The position numbers and the translations under genes were made by a program. The notes beneath the pieces are model-generated. The model was not told where the DNA came from, did not search any database, and saw nothing but the letters and a program-made list of their open reading frames with translations. A stretch of DNA of 64,000 nucleotides, taken from DASYQD01 sp036005845. GTDB lineage: Bacteria; Acidobacteriota; Thermoanaerobaculia; Multivoradales; JAIOJS01. This document shows positions 9,526-20,514 of the stretch, piece by piece (within the stretch, counting starts at the first letter, position 1; every line of letters begins with the position of its first letter). The stretch is taken from the NCBI GenBank assembly GCA_036005845.1, contig DASYQD010000079.1:1-64000 (forward strand), written 5' to 3'.

Positions 9526-11142
9526 TCACGTTTCTGGCCAGGGGTCGGGAATGCTGTCGGCTCCGGCGCAAGTGCCCTGTGGATCACCGATCGTGCGCCA
9601 CAAATAGGCAGACCTCCAGATCTTAGAGGCCGCCTCATGGTGCCTAACATGAGCATACTTTCCATCGGCGATGTCGGACCACACCCGAATTCCTGATGTT
9701 GGGTCGTCGATCAATTCGTCGGGCACTCGGAGGTGTTCCCTCCACAGCCGTAGACGCAACCTGCGAGCGAACTTCGATGCCACCCCATAGCTGCCGTACT
9801 GCACGGGCTCGGTCTCCGGATCCACGATGGCCACCGCCGCCTCGAGGTCATGCGTCATGCTGCGTCGATTGCAGTTCATCGACCCGATCTGAACCCAGAG
9901 GTCGTCGACGATCATCAGCTTCGCGTGGACATAGATCTGGTCTTCCTCAGTGGAGTCTTTCCTTGGTTTACGGAGATCGAAAATAGCAAAGTTTTGATAC
10001 CTATCGCCATTGACTAGCTCCAGCGCCAGACCATTGAGGGTCCTGAAATGATAGTAATTCTCGAGCCTAGTTCCTTTGTCACCCGTCGGCTCTTGCGCGA
10101 CGAGGACGATGACCTGCAGCTTCTCGTGGGCGATCAGTGCATCGCGAAGCGCAATCGCAATTTCGTAGGAAAAGAAATACTGATCCTCGATATAGATGAA
10201 GTCCCGGGCCTTGGCGATCGCCTTCAGGCAGGCGGCCCGAGCCGAGAACTCGCCGGCTTTCGCAAACGGATAATCAACATGTTCGACCGTAGCGCCGACC
10301 GCACCGGCAGGAACGCCCGCCATCGGCGGCAGAGGCTTCACGTGCAACTCGTCGTAACCGCAGGAGTATGTACGCAGCACTTGCACCATGTGCTTGCCCG
10401 GCGGCTCTGTCGTCTCCGCGGGAACCGCCTGCTTGATCGGCGTGTACGGGCCTCGCTCGTTGATCCTCGGCGGCTCCGGGTTGTTCCACCGTTCTACGAA
10501 CATCAGCACGAAATGCACGCAGGCGTCGCCACGGATCAAGGCATGTACGTCGTGCCAGCCAGCAGGGAAATCCTTGAACTTGCGAAATCCCGAGGTCCCT
10601 AACTCTCCATGGTCCATGGTGTCCCAACGATCGACCTGTAAGTCGATGCCACCACAAAAGGCGTGTAGTTGCTTTTCCGGCAAGCGGTCCGCGGGGTCTG
10701 GTGCATGCGCGCGATCGGTGAAGAGAATGGAAAATTTCTGATGCGCCGAGCCGAAATCGCGGAAACGACTATCCAATATGCACTCGATCGGTTTGTCCAG
10801 CTTCCTGAACGCCCGATCTGCACGGTTATTACTATTTGAAAGATGGTTTGACAGCATCACCCGAATGTCGACGCCGCGCTCTCGCGCCTCTCGAAACACG
10901 TTAGCGACCGTCGCTTGGCCATTCTTGTCGATCAGCTCGAGATCGAGATTCAGCTCCAAGCCGGCATACCAAAAGAAGTCTCCGCTTCCGGCGGAGGTGA
11001 GGAGCTCATAGAGCTTCGCCATGTAGCACGCGCCGTCAATGAGCTCAGTCACCTGATTGTTGACCGTCTCCGGGCCGACCAGGGTGTCAGGGTTCTCTCG
11101 CGTATCGAGGAACCAATCATCAGGATTGAACGTCAATGGCAT
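9526..11142 (-). CDS. Phospholipase D-family protein
   Basis: 538 aa, ATG start with GAGGAGG seven bases upstream; the SD abuts the TGA of the preceding gene (10-bp gap), indicating translational coupling. Two HKD half-sites are visible. The C-terminal one is canonical: H406-A-K408, D413, then GSMNCNRRS and HDLE. The N-terminal one has H134-Q-K136 followed by CGGID at ~163-167, but the expected Asp four residues after the Lys is Phe, with Asp two residues later. Such proteins form a two-lobed fold and transfer phosphatidyl or other phosphodiester groups through a phospho-histidine. No signal peptide is present, so it either acts in the cytoplasm or leaves by a non-Sec route. Its place between two giant structural-looking proteins suggests it is the enzymatic component of that set. 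The substrate (lipid, nucleic acid or other) cannot be told from sequence. Confidence 0.9.
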   Translation of the reverse strand: MPLTFNPDDWFLDTRENPDTLVGPETVNNQVTELIDGACYMAKLYELLTSAGSGDFFWYAGLELNLDLELIDKNGQATVANVFREARERGVDIRVMLSNHLSNSNNRADRAFRKLDKPIECILDSRFRDFGSAHQKFSILFTDRAHAPDPADRLPEKQLHAFCGGIDLQVDRWDTMDHGELGTSGFRKFKDFPAGWHDVHALIRGDACVHFVLMFVERWNNPEPPRINERGPYTPIKQAVPAETTEPPGKHMVQVLRTYSCGYDELHVKPLPPMAGVPAGAVGATVEHVDYPFAKAGEFSARAACLKAIAKARDFIYIEDQYFFSYEIAIALRDALIAHEKLQVIVLVAQEPTGDKGTRLENYYHFRTLNGLALELVNGDRYQNFAIFDLRKPRKDSTEEDQIYVHAKLMIVDDLWVQIGSMNCNRRSMTHDLEAAVAIVDPETEPVQYGSYGVASKFARRLRLRLWREHLRVPDELIDDPTSGIRVWSDIADGKYAHVRHHEAASKIWRSAYLWRTIGDPQGTCAGADSIPDPWPET

Positions 11143-11152
11143 GGAGTCCTCC

Positions 11153-14100
11153 TCATCCAGGGTCCACCGAAAGCTCGCGGTGATCGACGTTCACGTTCCC
11201 GGCCGCGGTTCGTACGCGAAGCCGGTACCGGTTGACGGTGCCCTGGATGGCACCCGAATCGATGAAACGGTTGACACCGGATGCGAGCCACGCCGAGACG
11301 GCGACCCAACGAGCCCCGGAACGTCGCATCACGATGGTGGTCACCGGCGGATCGTCCGGCGGCGACCATTCGAGGTCGATCCCGGCACCCGCGCCTACCC
11401 AGGTACCCGCGACCCACAGCGGCGGCTTGGGAGGCTTCTGGTCGTGCGCGCGAGCGAGAACCACGGTCGATGGCGGCGACGTCAGTCCCGATGCGCTTCG
11501 GGCCGCGAGGCGATAGAAGTAGTTTGTTCTGCCTGATAGCGGTTCGTCCGTCCAATGCAACAGCTCCTGTGGAGGCGCTGCACCTGGTTGCGTGTGGATG
11601 AGTGTCATTTGCCGCAGGTCACGCGCAGCTTCCGGCCTGTCGGCCCGATAGAGCTGATAGACGGCGATATCCCCCTCCGGATTTGCCGGCCAGTACAGCG
11701 TGATCTTGCGGTCACCGCCCACCACTTTCACGATCGCCGGCGTCCGCGGCGGCTCGACCTTGCGCAGGTACACCGGCGGTCCCGGCAGGCTCAGGCCGCC
11801 CTGGTTTTGCGCTCCGTCCACGAACAACGCTCGATAGAAGTACCGATTCGTTGCACGCCCCGGCAGGATGTCCAGATATGCCCGCCGCTCACCTTTCGGC
11901 GCATAGTTCGCATCGTCGTCCGGTCGGCGTTGATCCACGAGCTGGGGATCTGACATCGCCAGCGGTTCCAGCGTGACCTGGGTGAATGCTTCTTCGTTGC
12001 CGGGCAGTGCTGCGAGGACGCGCAGGGCGTTGTCCGAGAGGCCGAGGTAGTCGCCCGCCTCGTCGATCTTGTTGAGCTCCTTAGCTGCAGCTATGCGCGT
12101 CGCCGCGTTCCAGCTCTTTGGGAACCAATCCGCGGCCGCGTTGCCGTCGAGCTGGCTGCGCAGGGTCCGCATGTAGCGGTCGCGCTTCTCCAGCTCGGTG
12201 CGGTCGGGCTGCCGCTCGTTGCCGGGCAGCAGCGCCAGCACGGTCCAGGCGCTATCACTGAGCGTGCTGTACGCGGCACCGCTCGCGAGCGAGTTCACCG
12301 CCGCCGCCGCCGCGGCTCGCGTCGCTAAGTCCCACCCGTCAGGAAAGAACGCCAGATGCTCGATCCGGCGCTCGTCGGGGTCGGGCGGTTTCGGCGGCTC
12401 CGGCACCGGGTCGAGCTTCTTGCGCGTCTCGCGGATCAGCCAGTCGCGGCGGAAGAGGCTGTCGTCGAGGGCGCGCAGGATGTGGACGCGAAACGGTTTC
12501 TGGGGATCGATGAAACGGAAGGTGGTGTAGGAACGGTCGTGGTAGTCGGCCGGCGTGGCGTAGCGACGGTCGCCGAGCTCCGGCAGCTCGGGCGGGTCCG
12601 GCTTCTTGCGCAGGACGCGGAAGACGGTCGCGGACGGCGACAGCCTGCTTTCGTTGCCGAAGCGCAGAGGATCGGCGGGCCACTTTGGATCGTCCTTGGT
12701 GTGGACCTTGTCGTCGGCCGCGCTCACCGCGACCTGGGCGTAGACGACGGGCTCCTCCGGGCTGGGCTCGAAAGGTTTGCCCAGGCCTACGTCGGGCGCG
12801 GGCAGGAAGGCGTCGTACTCGCGGGTGGGACGGCCGAGGCTCCAGCGGGTTGGCTTGGCGATCGAAGGGACGGTCTCGAGTGTCACCGTTCTCGCACCGA
12901 CGTCGTACGCCGCGATACGGTGAACCTCACTCGCGCCGCCGTCGTCGCGCAGCCAGAGGTGGAGATGACCGGCGAACGGTTCGACTCCCGCGAGGTTCGC
13001 CCCGGGCGGGAGCTGGACGCTCTTGCCCGTCACCGTGACGTCCGCAATCTCATTCGCCTCCGCGAACGTCTGTTCGGTGAGCGCGCGGTCGCTGCCGTCG
13101 CGCACCGCGTCGACCACGATCCGCGCCGGCGGTTCGTATGGCACCGCGGCGAGACGGCGCGCCCAACTCGCCGCCACGCTGGTGTCCACCCACAGCGCGT
13201 GTTTGTCCGGGATCGCCACCGTGCACGGCCTGTCCTCCGCCGGCCGGACGTCGTCGTGAGCGCCGATGTTGCGCACGCGCAGGCGGAGCTTGGCGCCCGG
13301 CTGGCTGCCGACGATCTCGAAATCGTCGTTGCCCACGCGCAGTCGCGCCTTAGTGAAGACGCCGGCCGTGCGCGAGTCGCCGATGTCGAGCGCGACCTCG
13401 CTCTCCGTGCCGGAGACGGCCGTGACTTTGTCGGTCCTGCCCAACAGCGCATTCCACCGCCCCGGCTGGTAGTAGAGGCGGAACTCACGCGTGTCGGGCG
13501 CGAGGAGCTGCTGTTGCTCCGTCCACCGCCAACTCACGCGCAAACCCACGAGCTGGTCGCCGACCTTCTTCCGCCACTCCGCGTACGGTTCGTCCTCGAA
13601 GAGCCACGGGTCGCCGGGATCCAGCGCCCACGCCTCGATGCCCAGAGGCGGTTGCGGCGGGGCCTTGTCGAGCAGCGCCAGGGCATAGGTGTGAATGGAG
13701 CGATGGCCCGCCGGCGGCTGGTGATACCAGGGCAGCACGGGAGGCGGCTCGCCGGGGCCCGGCGGCGGCGGCTCCCACTGGTACCACTCCGCCGGCGCGC
13801 TCGGCGCGCTGCGTCTGCCGAAGAGGTCCTGGCCGCCGATGCGGTAGCTGTACCAGCCTTCGGCGAGGTGGGAATCGACCGCGTGCAGCTCGATCGGCGG
13901 CGGCGGCCAATCGGCGTTGCGCGCGTTGGGCGGCAGGATCGCGTTCGGCGGATCGGGCTCGGAGATCAGCATGTGCGCGAGCTGGGGGACGGGCTGGTAG
14001 CTTGCGATCGTCGGCGGTGCCTGCGGCGGCTGGATGCCGAGGTCGGCGCGCACGGCGTGGTAGAAGACGAGGCTGCCCGGCTGCTCGGTGGTGGTGTCGG

Positions 14101-15796
14101 CGGGAAGCTGCCACCAGAGCCCGGCGTTGCCGGCCTCCTCGCGCAGCGAGCCGTCGATCGCGCGTGATGTCGTCCCCGGCAAGGCGTAAGCACGCGCGGC
14201 GCTCGGCGGCGCGATCGGCGGCTGCACACTGGTGCTGCGGTCGAGAACGAGGACCGCGTCGACCTTCGTCGCGTCGGGAGTGAAGGCGAGCCAGGCGAGG
14301 GCGGTCGCGGCGCTGCCGCCGAGCACGCCGGTGGGATCGGCGAGCAGCAGGTAGTCGTAGCCCACGCCGAGCGCCGCGGAGTGATCCACGAAATAGAGGC
14401 CGAGCATCTGCGCCATCGCCGGATGCAGGCTGGCGAGATACACCAGGTCGAGCGCGCGCAGCTCGAGCTTCGGCGACTCCGCTCGCGTGCCTGGCGACAG
14501 CGGTTGGCCGGGAAGGTCATGGTGCACACGCGTCGCCATCGCACCGCCACCGGGTCCTCCCGCGACCAGCGCGACGAGCTCGTCATGAAGCTTGGTGAAT
14601 CCCTGGTCCCAACCGGCTGGGGCGGGATAAGTCACTCGCGAAAGCGCGGCCTTCTGCGCCTCCTCGAACGTGCCCGGCGCACCCGGGCACGGATAGTCGG
14701 CGTTCGCCACCGGCAGGGCCAACGGATAGCGGAACCCCGGGACCTCATCCCAGCCGTAGGTGACGCCCTGCTGGCGCGGCCACACGCAGAGGTCGACCAG
14801 CGCGGCGTTGGCGGCGCCGATCTCGACAGCGGTGATCGCGGCAGCCTCGAGCGTCGCGCCGGCCACCTCTCCGCCCTTGCCGCGAGCGTTGGCTTGCGCC
14901 ACCACCGCATCCCCCGCCAAGCCGCGCACTTCGACCTGCTGGAGATCGGGGTCATGGCCGGCCGGGCATTCGAAGCAGATCTCGTGCAGCAGCGCGGGAT
15001 CGATGGTGGGGCTCTCGACGACGACGAGAGTGATCGGCTCCGCCGCGAGCGTCACGATGCCGGCGGCCAGGGCCTGCGCCGCGACCGTTTCGAGCGCCAC
15101 GCGTTTGCCGTCGGCGCGGAATGCCTCGATCCGCAGCTCGCCGCGATTGGTGAGCCGCAGGTCCACCCGCCGGGCCGGACAGGGCAGCTCGATCTCGAGC
15201 CGGCGGCTGGTCTGCAGCCCGGCCGGCGATCCCGGCCACTGCTCGATCGCGGTGAGCGGAATGACGGGGCTGATCGGCGGCACCGCGGTGGTGAAGACGA
15301 CGCCTTTCTCCGTGCGTGGGCTGGGCCCGATGCCCAACGGCAGCGGACGGAAGTCGACGCAGGTGCGCACCGCCTGGGGCCCGGCGTCGCGGAAGCCGAT
15401 CCGCAGATCGACGCGGCGGGCGTCCGCTCCGCTAGGGAGCTCGAAGCGCAGCGAACCACCCTGGCTCAAGTCCACCTCGACCGTGTCGGCTGCAGGAAAT
15501 TGTTCGGTGAAGACGAGAGGTCGGACGCTGATCAACCGCCCCAGCGCCACATCCAGACGGGAGCCTGGGTAGGTGCCGGGCCGCAGCCGCCGCAACTCGA
15601 TGCTCAGACAGCGCGGTCGGGACGGTCGGCTCTCGCGCCGGAAGAGGTAGAAGCCAAACCAGGGAAAGCCGCGGTCCTGGCTCGGGAACCAGCGGAGATG
15701 GTTGCCCTCCGGCAACGGCGGCTGCGCAGGATCGACCGGCTCGTCGCCTTGGATGCCCAGGACGAGCATCGTCAGGTCATCCTCGTTGAAGCTCAC
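11153..15796 (-). CDS. 1547-aa multidomain protein with C-terminal fibronectin type III-like domains, first gene of the giant-protein operon
   Basis: GTG start at 15796, with GGAGG eight bases upstream. No signal peptide or membrane segment. The N-terminus (1-140) is beta-rich. Residues ~143-341 are homologous to residues ~1159-1350 of the 2970-aa protein: both have (T)CVD(F/L)R, L(E/D)IELPC, R(I)EAF or RIVAFDA, a C..CP..H motif (HEICFECPAGH here), and a final DLCVWP or RLCVTP. A middle region carries LGLYFVDHS, also echoed in the giant protein. Two short ~75-aa repeats containing ALLPGNE and AALPGNE lie near residues 1160-1270. The last ~170 residues look like two fibronectin III domains (PAIVKVVGGDRKITLYWPA; PPLWVAGTW). 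No catalytic motif was recognised. It is the promoter-proximal gene of the unit with the phospholipase D and giant genes. Scaffold or adhesin-like function is inference. Confidence 0.88.
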   Translation of the reverse strand: MSFNEDDLTMLVLGIQGDEPVDPAQPPLPEGNHLRWFPSQDRGFPWFGFYLFRRESRPSRPRCLSIELRRLRPGTYPGSRLDVALGRLISVRPLVFTEQFPAADTVEVDLSQGGSLRFELPSGADARRVDLRIGFRDAGPQAVRTCVDFRPLPLGIGPSPRTEKGVVFTTAVPPISPVIPLTAIEQWPGSPAGLQTSRRLEIELPCPARRVDLRLTNRGELRIEAFRADGKRVALETVAAQALAAGIVTLAAEPITLVVVESPTIDPALLHEICFECPAGHDPDLQQVEVRGLAGDAVVAQANARGKGGEVAGATLEAAAITAVEIGAANAALVDLCVWPRQQGVTYGWDEVPGFRYPLALPVANADYPCPGAPGTFEEAQKAALSRVTYPAPAGWDQGFTKLHDELVALVAGGPGGGAMATRVHHDLPGQPLSPGTRAESPKLELRALDLVYLASLHPAMAQMLGLYFVDHSAALGVGYDYLLLADPTGVLGGSAATALAWLAFTPDATKVDAVLVLDRSTSVQPPIAPPSAARAYALPGTTSRAIDGSLREEAGNAGLWWQLPADTTTEQPGSLVFYHAVRADLGIQPPQAPPTIASYQPVPQLAHMLISEPDPPNAILPPNARNADWPPPPIELHAVDSHLAEGWYSYRIGGQDLFGRRSAPSAPAEWYQWEPPPPGPGEPPPVLPWYHQPPAGHRSIHTYALALLDKAPPQPPLGIEAWALDPGDPWLFEDEPYAEWRKKVGDQLVGLRVSWRWTEQQQLLAPDTREFRLYYQPGRWNALLGRTDKVTAVSGTESEVALDIGDSRTAGVFTKARLRVGNDDFEIVGSQPGAKLRLRVRNIGAHDDVRPAEDRPCTVAIPDKHALWVDTSVAASWARRLAAVPYEPPARIVVDAVRDGSDRALTEQTFAEANEIADVTVTGKSVQLPPGANLAGVEPFAGHLHLWLRDDGGASEVHRIAAYDVGARTVTLETVPSIAKPTRWSLGRPTREYDAFLPAPDVGLGKPFEPSPEEPVVYAQVAVSAADDKVHTKDDPKWPADPLRFGNESRLSPSATVFRVLRKKPDPPELPELGDRRYATPADYHDRSYTTFRFIDPQKPFRVHILRALDDSLFRRDWLIRETRKKLDPVPEPPKPPDPDERRIEHLAFFPDGWDLATRAAAAAAVNSLASGAAYSTLSDSAWTVLALLPGNERQPDRTELEKRDRYMRTLRSQLDGNAAADWFPKSWNAATRIAAAKELNKIDEAGDYLGLSDNALRVLAALPGNEEAFTQVTLEPLAMSDPQLVDQRRPDDDANYAPKGERRAYLDILPGRATNRYFYRALFVDGAQNQGGLSLPGPPVYLRKVEPPRTPAIVKVVGGDRKITLYWPANPEGDIAVYQLYRADRPEAARDLRQMTLIHTQPGAAPPQELLHWTDEPLSGRTNYFYRLAARSASGLTSPPSTVVLARAHDQKPPKPPLWVAGTWVGAGAGIDLEWSPPDDPPVTTIVMRRSGARWVAVSAWLASGVNRFIDSGAIQGTVNRYRLRVRTAAGNVNVDHRELSVDPG

Positions 15797-15973
15797 CGCG
15801 AGCCTCCAGCGCGAACGCGCCGTCGGCCGGCGAATGCAAGCACCAACACGAAGCTTCGGAAATCGATCAGAAGCCCGCTCCAGTCTCGCAGCCGGCGCGG
15901 GCGGGCCGAGCTGCGCAAATCAGAAATCAGAAAGGGTGTGGAGCGAAGCTAACACGAAACGGCAGGTGGCAGG

Positions 15974-16405
15974 TCAATCCGGTGGAATACGGACATCGCT
16001 GCGCCGGAGCGATGGATGCGCCTTCGCCGCTGCGATCGCTCGCGTGCTCAGCAGCACGCTGACTGACGGAAAGTCGACTTCGTTGAGGACGAGGACGTCG
16101 ATTCCGGCGTCGGAGACCTCTCGCGCGATCTTCGCCAGGCGAGACTGCACTTCTGCTTTCGATCCGCCAGTCCAGTTGCTGGCGCCGAACTCGCCGCCGC
16201 GGGCGTGGGCGATGTTGAAGGTGCCGACCCGGATGGAGACCGCCGGTCGCTGTGAGCTGCCGCGCCCGGATGCCGCTGAAAGATCCGTCGTGAATGTCCT
16301 GACACGGCGCCGCTGAGCCAGGAGCCGGGATTGTGCGTACCAACCGAGCGCGCACCCGACGGCGATCAGCAGGATGAGAGCGCCGCGTTTCAACGTCAAC
16401 GCCAT
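15974..16405 (-). pseudogene. Truncated endonuclease/exonuclease/phosphatase (EEP) family remnant
   Basis: From ATG 16405 the product would be 143 aa: an N-terminal membrane anchor (ALILLIAVGCALGWYA), then VGTFNIAHARG and GIDVLVLNEVDF. The last two are the first beta-strand Asn and the metal-binding Glu region of EEP-family phosphodiesterases. Homologues run to 250-300 aa and need later His and Asp residues. Here the frame becomes compositionally unlike an EEP right after NEVDF and stops 29 residues on, and I found no continuation in another frame. I infer a deletion or frameshift. A short membrane-anchored peptide could still be made. Confidence 0.6.
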
Positions 16406-16572
16406 GACGTGCGGACTCTGCTCACCCGCGGAGGCGCAGACGTGGCCGCGTCGTGGCAGCAACGAGGCTGACGACCTTGCCGCCAGCCGCGGTGCCGTTG
16501 CGCGGCCACGGCCGCGAGCCGGATAGGCTGCACGCGCGGCTTCGTGCCGCTCAACTTGCAATCGGAGGGCGA

Positions 16573-17952
<1,380 letters not shown>

Positions 17953-18020
17953 CTTCGCGACGATGTCCGTCCTGAAGCGGAAACGTTGACGGGACCACTG
18001 GCCGAAAGAGGGGAAACCGG

Positions 18021-18323
18021 ATGCCGAAAATCTGGGTAACCATCTGGAGGGGAGGAGACGCCACCAGCCCGAAAGTGTGGCTCGACGACAAGCTGCTTAC
18101 AGGTTGGGAGGAGCCGCCGGAAGACCCCATGTACGTTCGCCGCGGTTGGTTCGTGATGCGGGAGCTCGAGATCAATAGCACACATGACATCGAGTGTGAG
18201 GCACGCCAACCTGGGCACCTCTTCTGGCTCTCGGTCGTCGACCAGACGAACTATGTATTGCTGGACAGGAGCTTCGCCCTTCCCCCGAATGTGAGCTACC
18301 AGGACCAGTTCAGGGTGCGCTGA
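18021..18323 (+). CDS. Hypothetical 100-aa protein
   Basis: ATG start preceded by AGAGGGG. A small, soluble, beta-rich protein with many aromatic residues (KIWVTIW at the N-terminus, HLFWLSVVDQ in the middle). No signal peptide, no metal-binding motif, no family recognised. Ten bases separate its stop from the start of the exported 725-aa protein, so the two are very likely co-transcribed and functionally linked. Confidence 0.7.
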   Translation: MPKIWVTIWRGGDATSPKVWLDDKLLTGWEEPPEDPMYVRRGWFVMRELEINSTHDIECEARQPGHLFWLSVVDQTNYVLLDRSFALPPNVSYQDQFRVR

Positions 18324-18333
18324 GGAGACCACG

Positions 18334-20511
18334 ATGAAAGCCCTCTTGTCCGTCATCTTCCTCGTCCTCGCCGCAGCGCTGCCAGTCACTGCCTTGGCCC
18401 AGTCGGAAGCGGCGGCCCCTGCCGCAACCCCGGACGCCGTCGCGCGTGCCGCAGCGCGCAAGATCGTCGCCTCCGACCCGACTGGCATCTCCTCGATCCA
18501 ACCGCCCGAGCCACAGGTCATCCTCGAAGCCAGCGAAGCGGGCGGCAAGGCCAAAGCGGTCGTGGGCTTTGAGTTCGACCGCGCGAAGCTCAAGCTTGAG
18601 CTTCTCGCCCCCTTCCAGGACGGCAGCAACGAGACCGATCTCCTAACGCTCGACCGTGTGCCGGGGGATGCCGTCGCTACCCTGGCCTATGCCTACGAGC
18701 TTAACGACGCGAAACCGCCCAACCTCAAGGATGCGTGCACTCTCGCCAACTCACAGGTCATCGGTTCCTACCGGGAAGTCCGCGAAAAGCTTACCCCCAT
18801 CCTGCGCTCACCTCCTGTCGATCTCGAGAAAGGACCGTTGGGTGAGATGGTGGGATACGCCGCCGAGGTGGGAGATCGCCTCGCACAGACCACCGGTTTC
18901 AGCGCCGCCGCCTTGTCGGCGCGAATCGCCGCTCGGAATGCCGTGTGCGCTGCTGCCTCGACCAGCATGGCGGATCGCCTTGTGGCCGACCTTTACGGGC
19001 TCTCCGAAGCCGACCTCGAGCAAGCACTCCCGGGGCGGCAGTATGTGGCATGCAGTCTCGCGGCGGCGAGCTTGCCGGCCCGGGTTGATGCCGTTGCAGC
19101 GGCGGCAGCTGCCGAGATCACACGCCTGTACGAGACCAAAGCGTTCCAAACCGACGTCGACAAGGCGGTGGCCAAGGCACTTGCAGCCTTGCCGATCGAC
19201 GCCGATCAACCGACAAAAGACGAGACCGCCTCGACGACGCGGAAAGCTGCGCTGACTGAGGCGCGTACGCAGCGCGCTGCCAACATTCAGCAGGCCATCA
19301 CCCCGGCCGTCGCGAGCGCGCTCACTGATGCCGACAAGGCGCTGTTCAAAGAGCTCGATCTCGCTGAGCTCATAAACAGCTACCACGGTGGTGACGAGCC
19401 TGAGAAGCGCGCGGAGAACACCCAACGCGTCTATCGCAGCACTGACAACGTCGGGAATCGACTCGATGTTCTGGTGCGGTCACTGGAAGCGAACTGGAAG
19501 TCTGAAGCGAAACGAGAGTCTGCGGGTCACCCAGCCCCTGCCCCTGCCGGCGGCGGACCTCCGGCTTCGATCCTGCCGGAGCCGGCGCGCAAGGAGCTCG
19601 AGCGCCGCCTCGTCTTGGCAGAGGCGAAGTGGCTGGCGACTTTCGAGAGCAAGATGGCGTCCACGGTCGTCGCTCTTGCCGAGCCGCCGTCGTACTGGAC
19701 CGATTACTACCGCAAGGGAGTGATCGATGCGGCCGCGGCCCAAGCGGGCGCCGGCCCGGTGATGGCCAAGGTCGCGCGCACTTACCTCGCCAAGCTCATC
19801 CCCGCCTACGCGACCCTCGTCACATCGTTCAACGAGCTTCCCTTCGACAATCTGATAGAGGCCGGCGAGGGATTGTGCTCAGTGACCCAGCTCGAGGCCC
19901 GCATCGCTGCTCTGCCGCGCGGGCGTGCGCGCAACTCGCTGTTTAAGGCCTATGTCAGCGGTCTGCCCACCCTCGTCAATGCCACGGCCGAAATACAGGG
20001 CGGCTCGGCAGACTTCAAGTGGCTGGCGACCTTCCCGCCCACCATCGAGCAGAATAAGATCCAGACCAAACAGGCGACGCGCTACAACACCAGCATCGGC
20101 GGCGGCGTCACCCTGCTCCACCAAGGTTGGTACTACGCGGCTTCGTACAGCCAACAACGCAAGTACACCGCGCTCCCGGCGGCTAACGTTTGCCTGCCCC
20201 TCACCGGCGGTACCTCAGGCAGCCAGCTCTGCACGAACAGCTCGCCCGGGCCGCCCGGCCAGAGCTCGCCCGAGGTGGCGTCAATCGGCGCCAAGCATTT
20301 TTGGACTCCTGACCTAGCGGTCAACCTGGTCGCCTACTACGACTTCGACATCGACTCCTTTAACCCACACGTCTTCTTCTACTTCCTCCCGCAGAAAGGC
20401 AGCGGTTTGCGGGGAGGCCTCGACTTGGGCTACGTGTCGCACCACCCCGAACGCGGGGACCGGTTCGAGGCGCGGATCTTCATCGGTGCTCCGGTGAAGC
20501 TCTGGGATTGA
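18334..20511 (+). CDS. Exported hypothetical protein, 725 aa
   Basis: A classical Sec signal peptide (basic MK start, hydrophobic ALLSVIFLVLAAALPVTALA, cleavage near ALAQ) leads into a largely helical, alanine-rich body of ~550 residues. The last ~150 residues change character: alternating aromatic/small residues such as GWYYAASYSQQRKY and LAVNLVAYYDFDIDSF, ending RIFIGAPVKLWD. These look like amphipathic beta-strands, perhaps part of an outer-membrane barrel or surface domain. No named domain recognised. It is second in a two-gene unit with the 100-aa protein and convergent with the antiporter, only 3 bp apart. Confidence 0.75.
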   Translation: MKALLSVIFLVLAAALPVTALAQSEAAAPAATPDAVARAAARKIVASDPTGISSIQPPEPQVILEASEAGGKAKAVVGFEFDRAKLKLELLAPFQDGSNETDLLTLDRVPGDAVATLAYAYELNDAKPPNLKDACTLANSQVIGSYREVREKLTPILRSPPVDLEKGPLGEMVGYAAEVGDRLAQTTGFSAAALSARIAARNAVCAAASTSMADRLVADLYGLSEADLEQALPGRQYVACSLAAASLPARVDAVAAAAAAEITRLYETKAFQTDVDKAVAKALAALPIDADQPTKDETASTTRKAALTEARTQRAANIQQAITPAVASALTDADKALFKELDLAELINSYHGGDEPEKRAENTQRVYRSTDNVGNRLDVLVRSLEANWKSEAKRESAGHPAPAPAGGGPPASILPEPARKELERRLVLAEAKWLATFESKMASTVVALAEPPSYWTDYYRKGVIDAAAAQAGAGPVMAKVARTYLAKLIPAYATLVTSFNELPFDNLIEAGEGLCSVTQLEARIAALPRGRARNSLFKAYVSGLPTLVNATAEIQGGSADFKWLATFPPTIEQNKIQTKQATRYNTSIGGGVTLLHQGWYYAASYSQQRKYTALPAANVCLPLTGGTSGSQLCTNSSPGPPGQSSPEVASIGAKHFWTPDLAVNLVAYYDFDIDSFNPHVFFYFLPQKGSGLRGGLDLGYVSHHPERGDRFEARIFIGAPVKLWD

Positions 20512-20514
20512 GGG

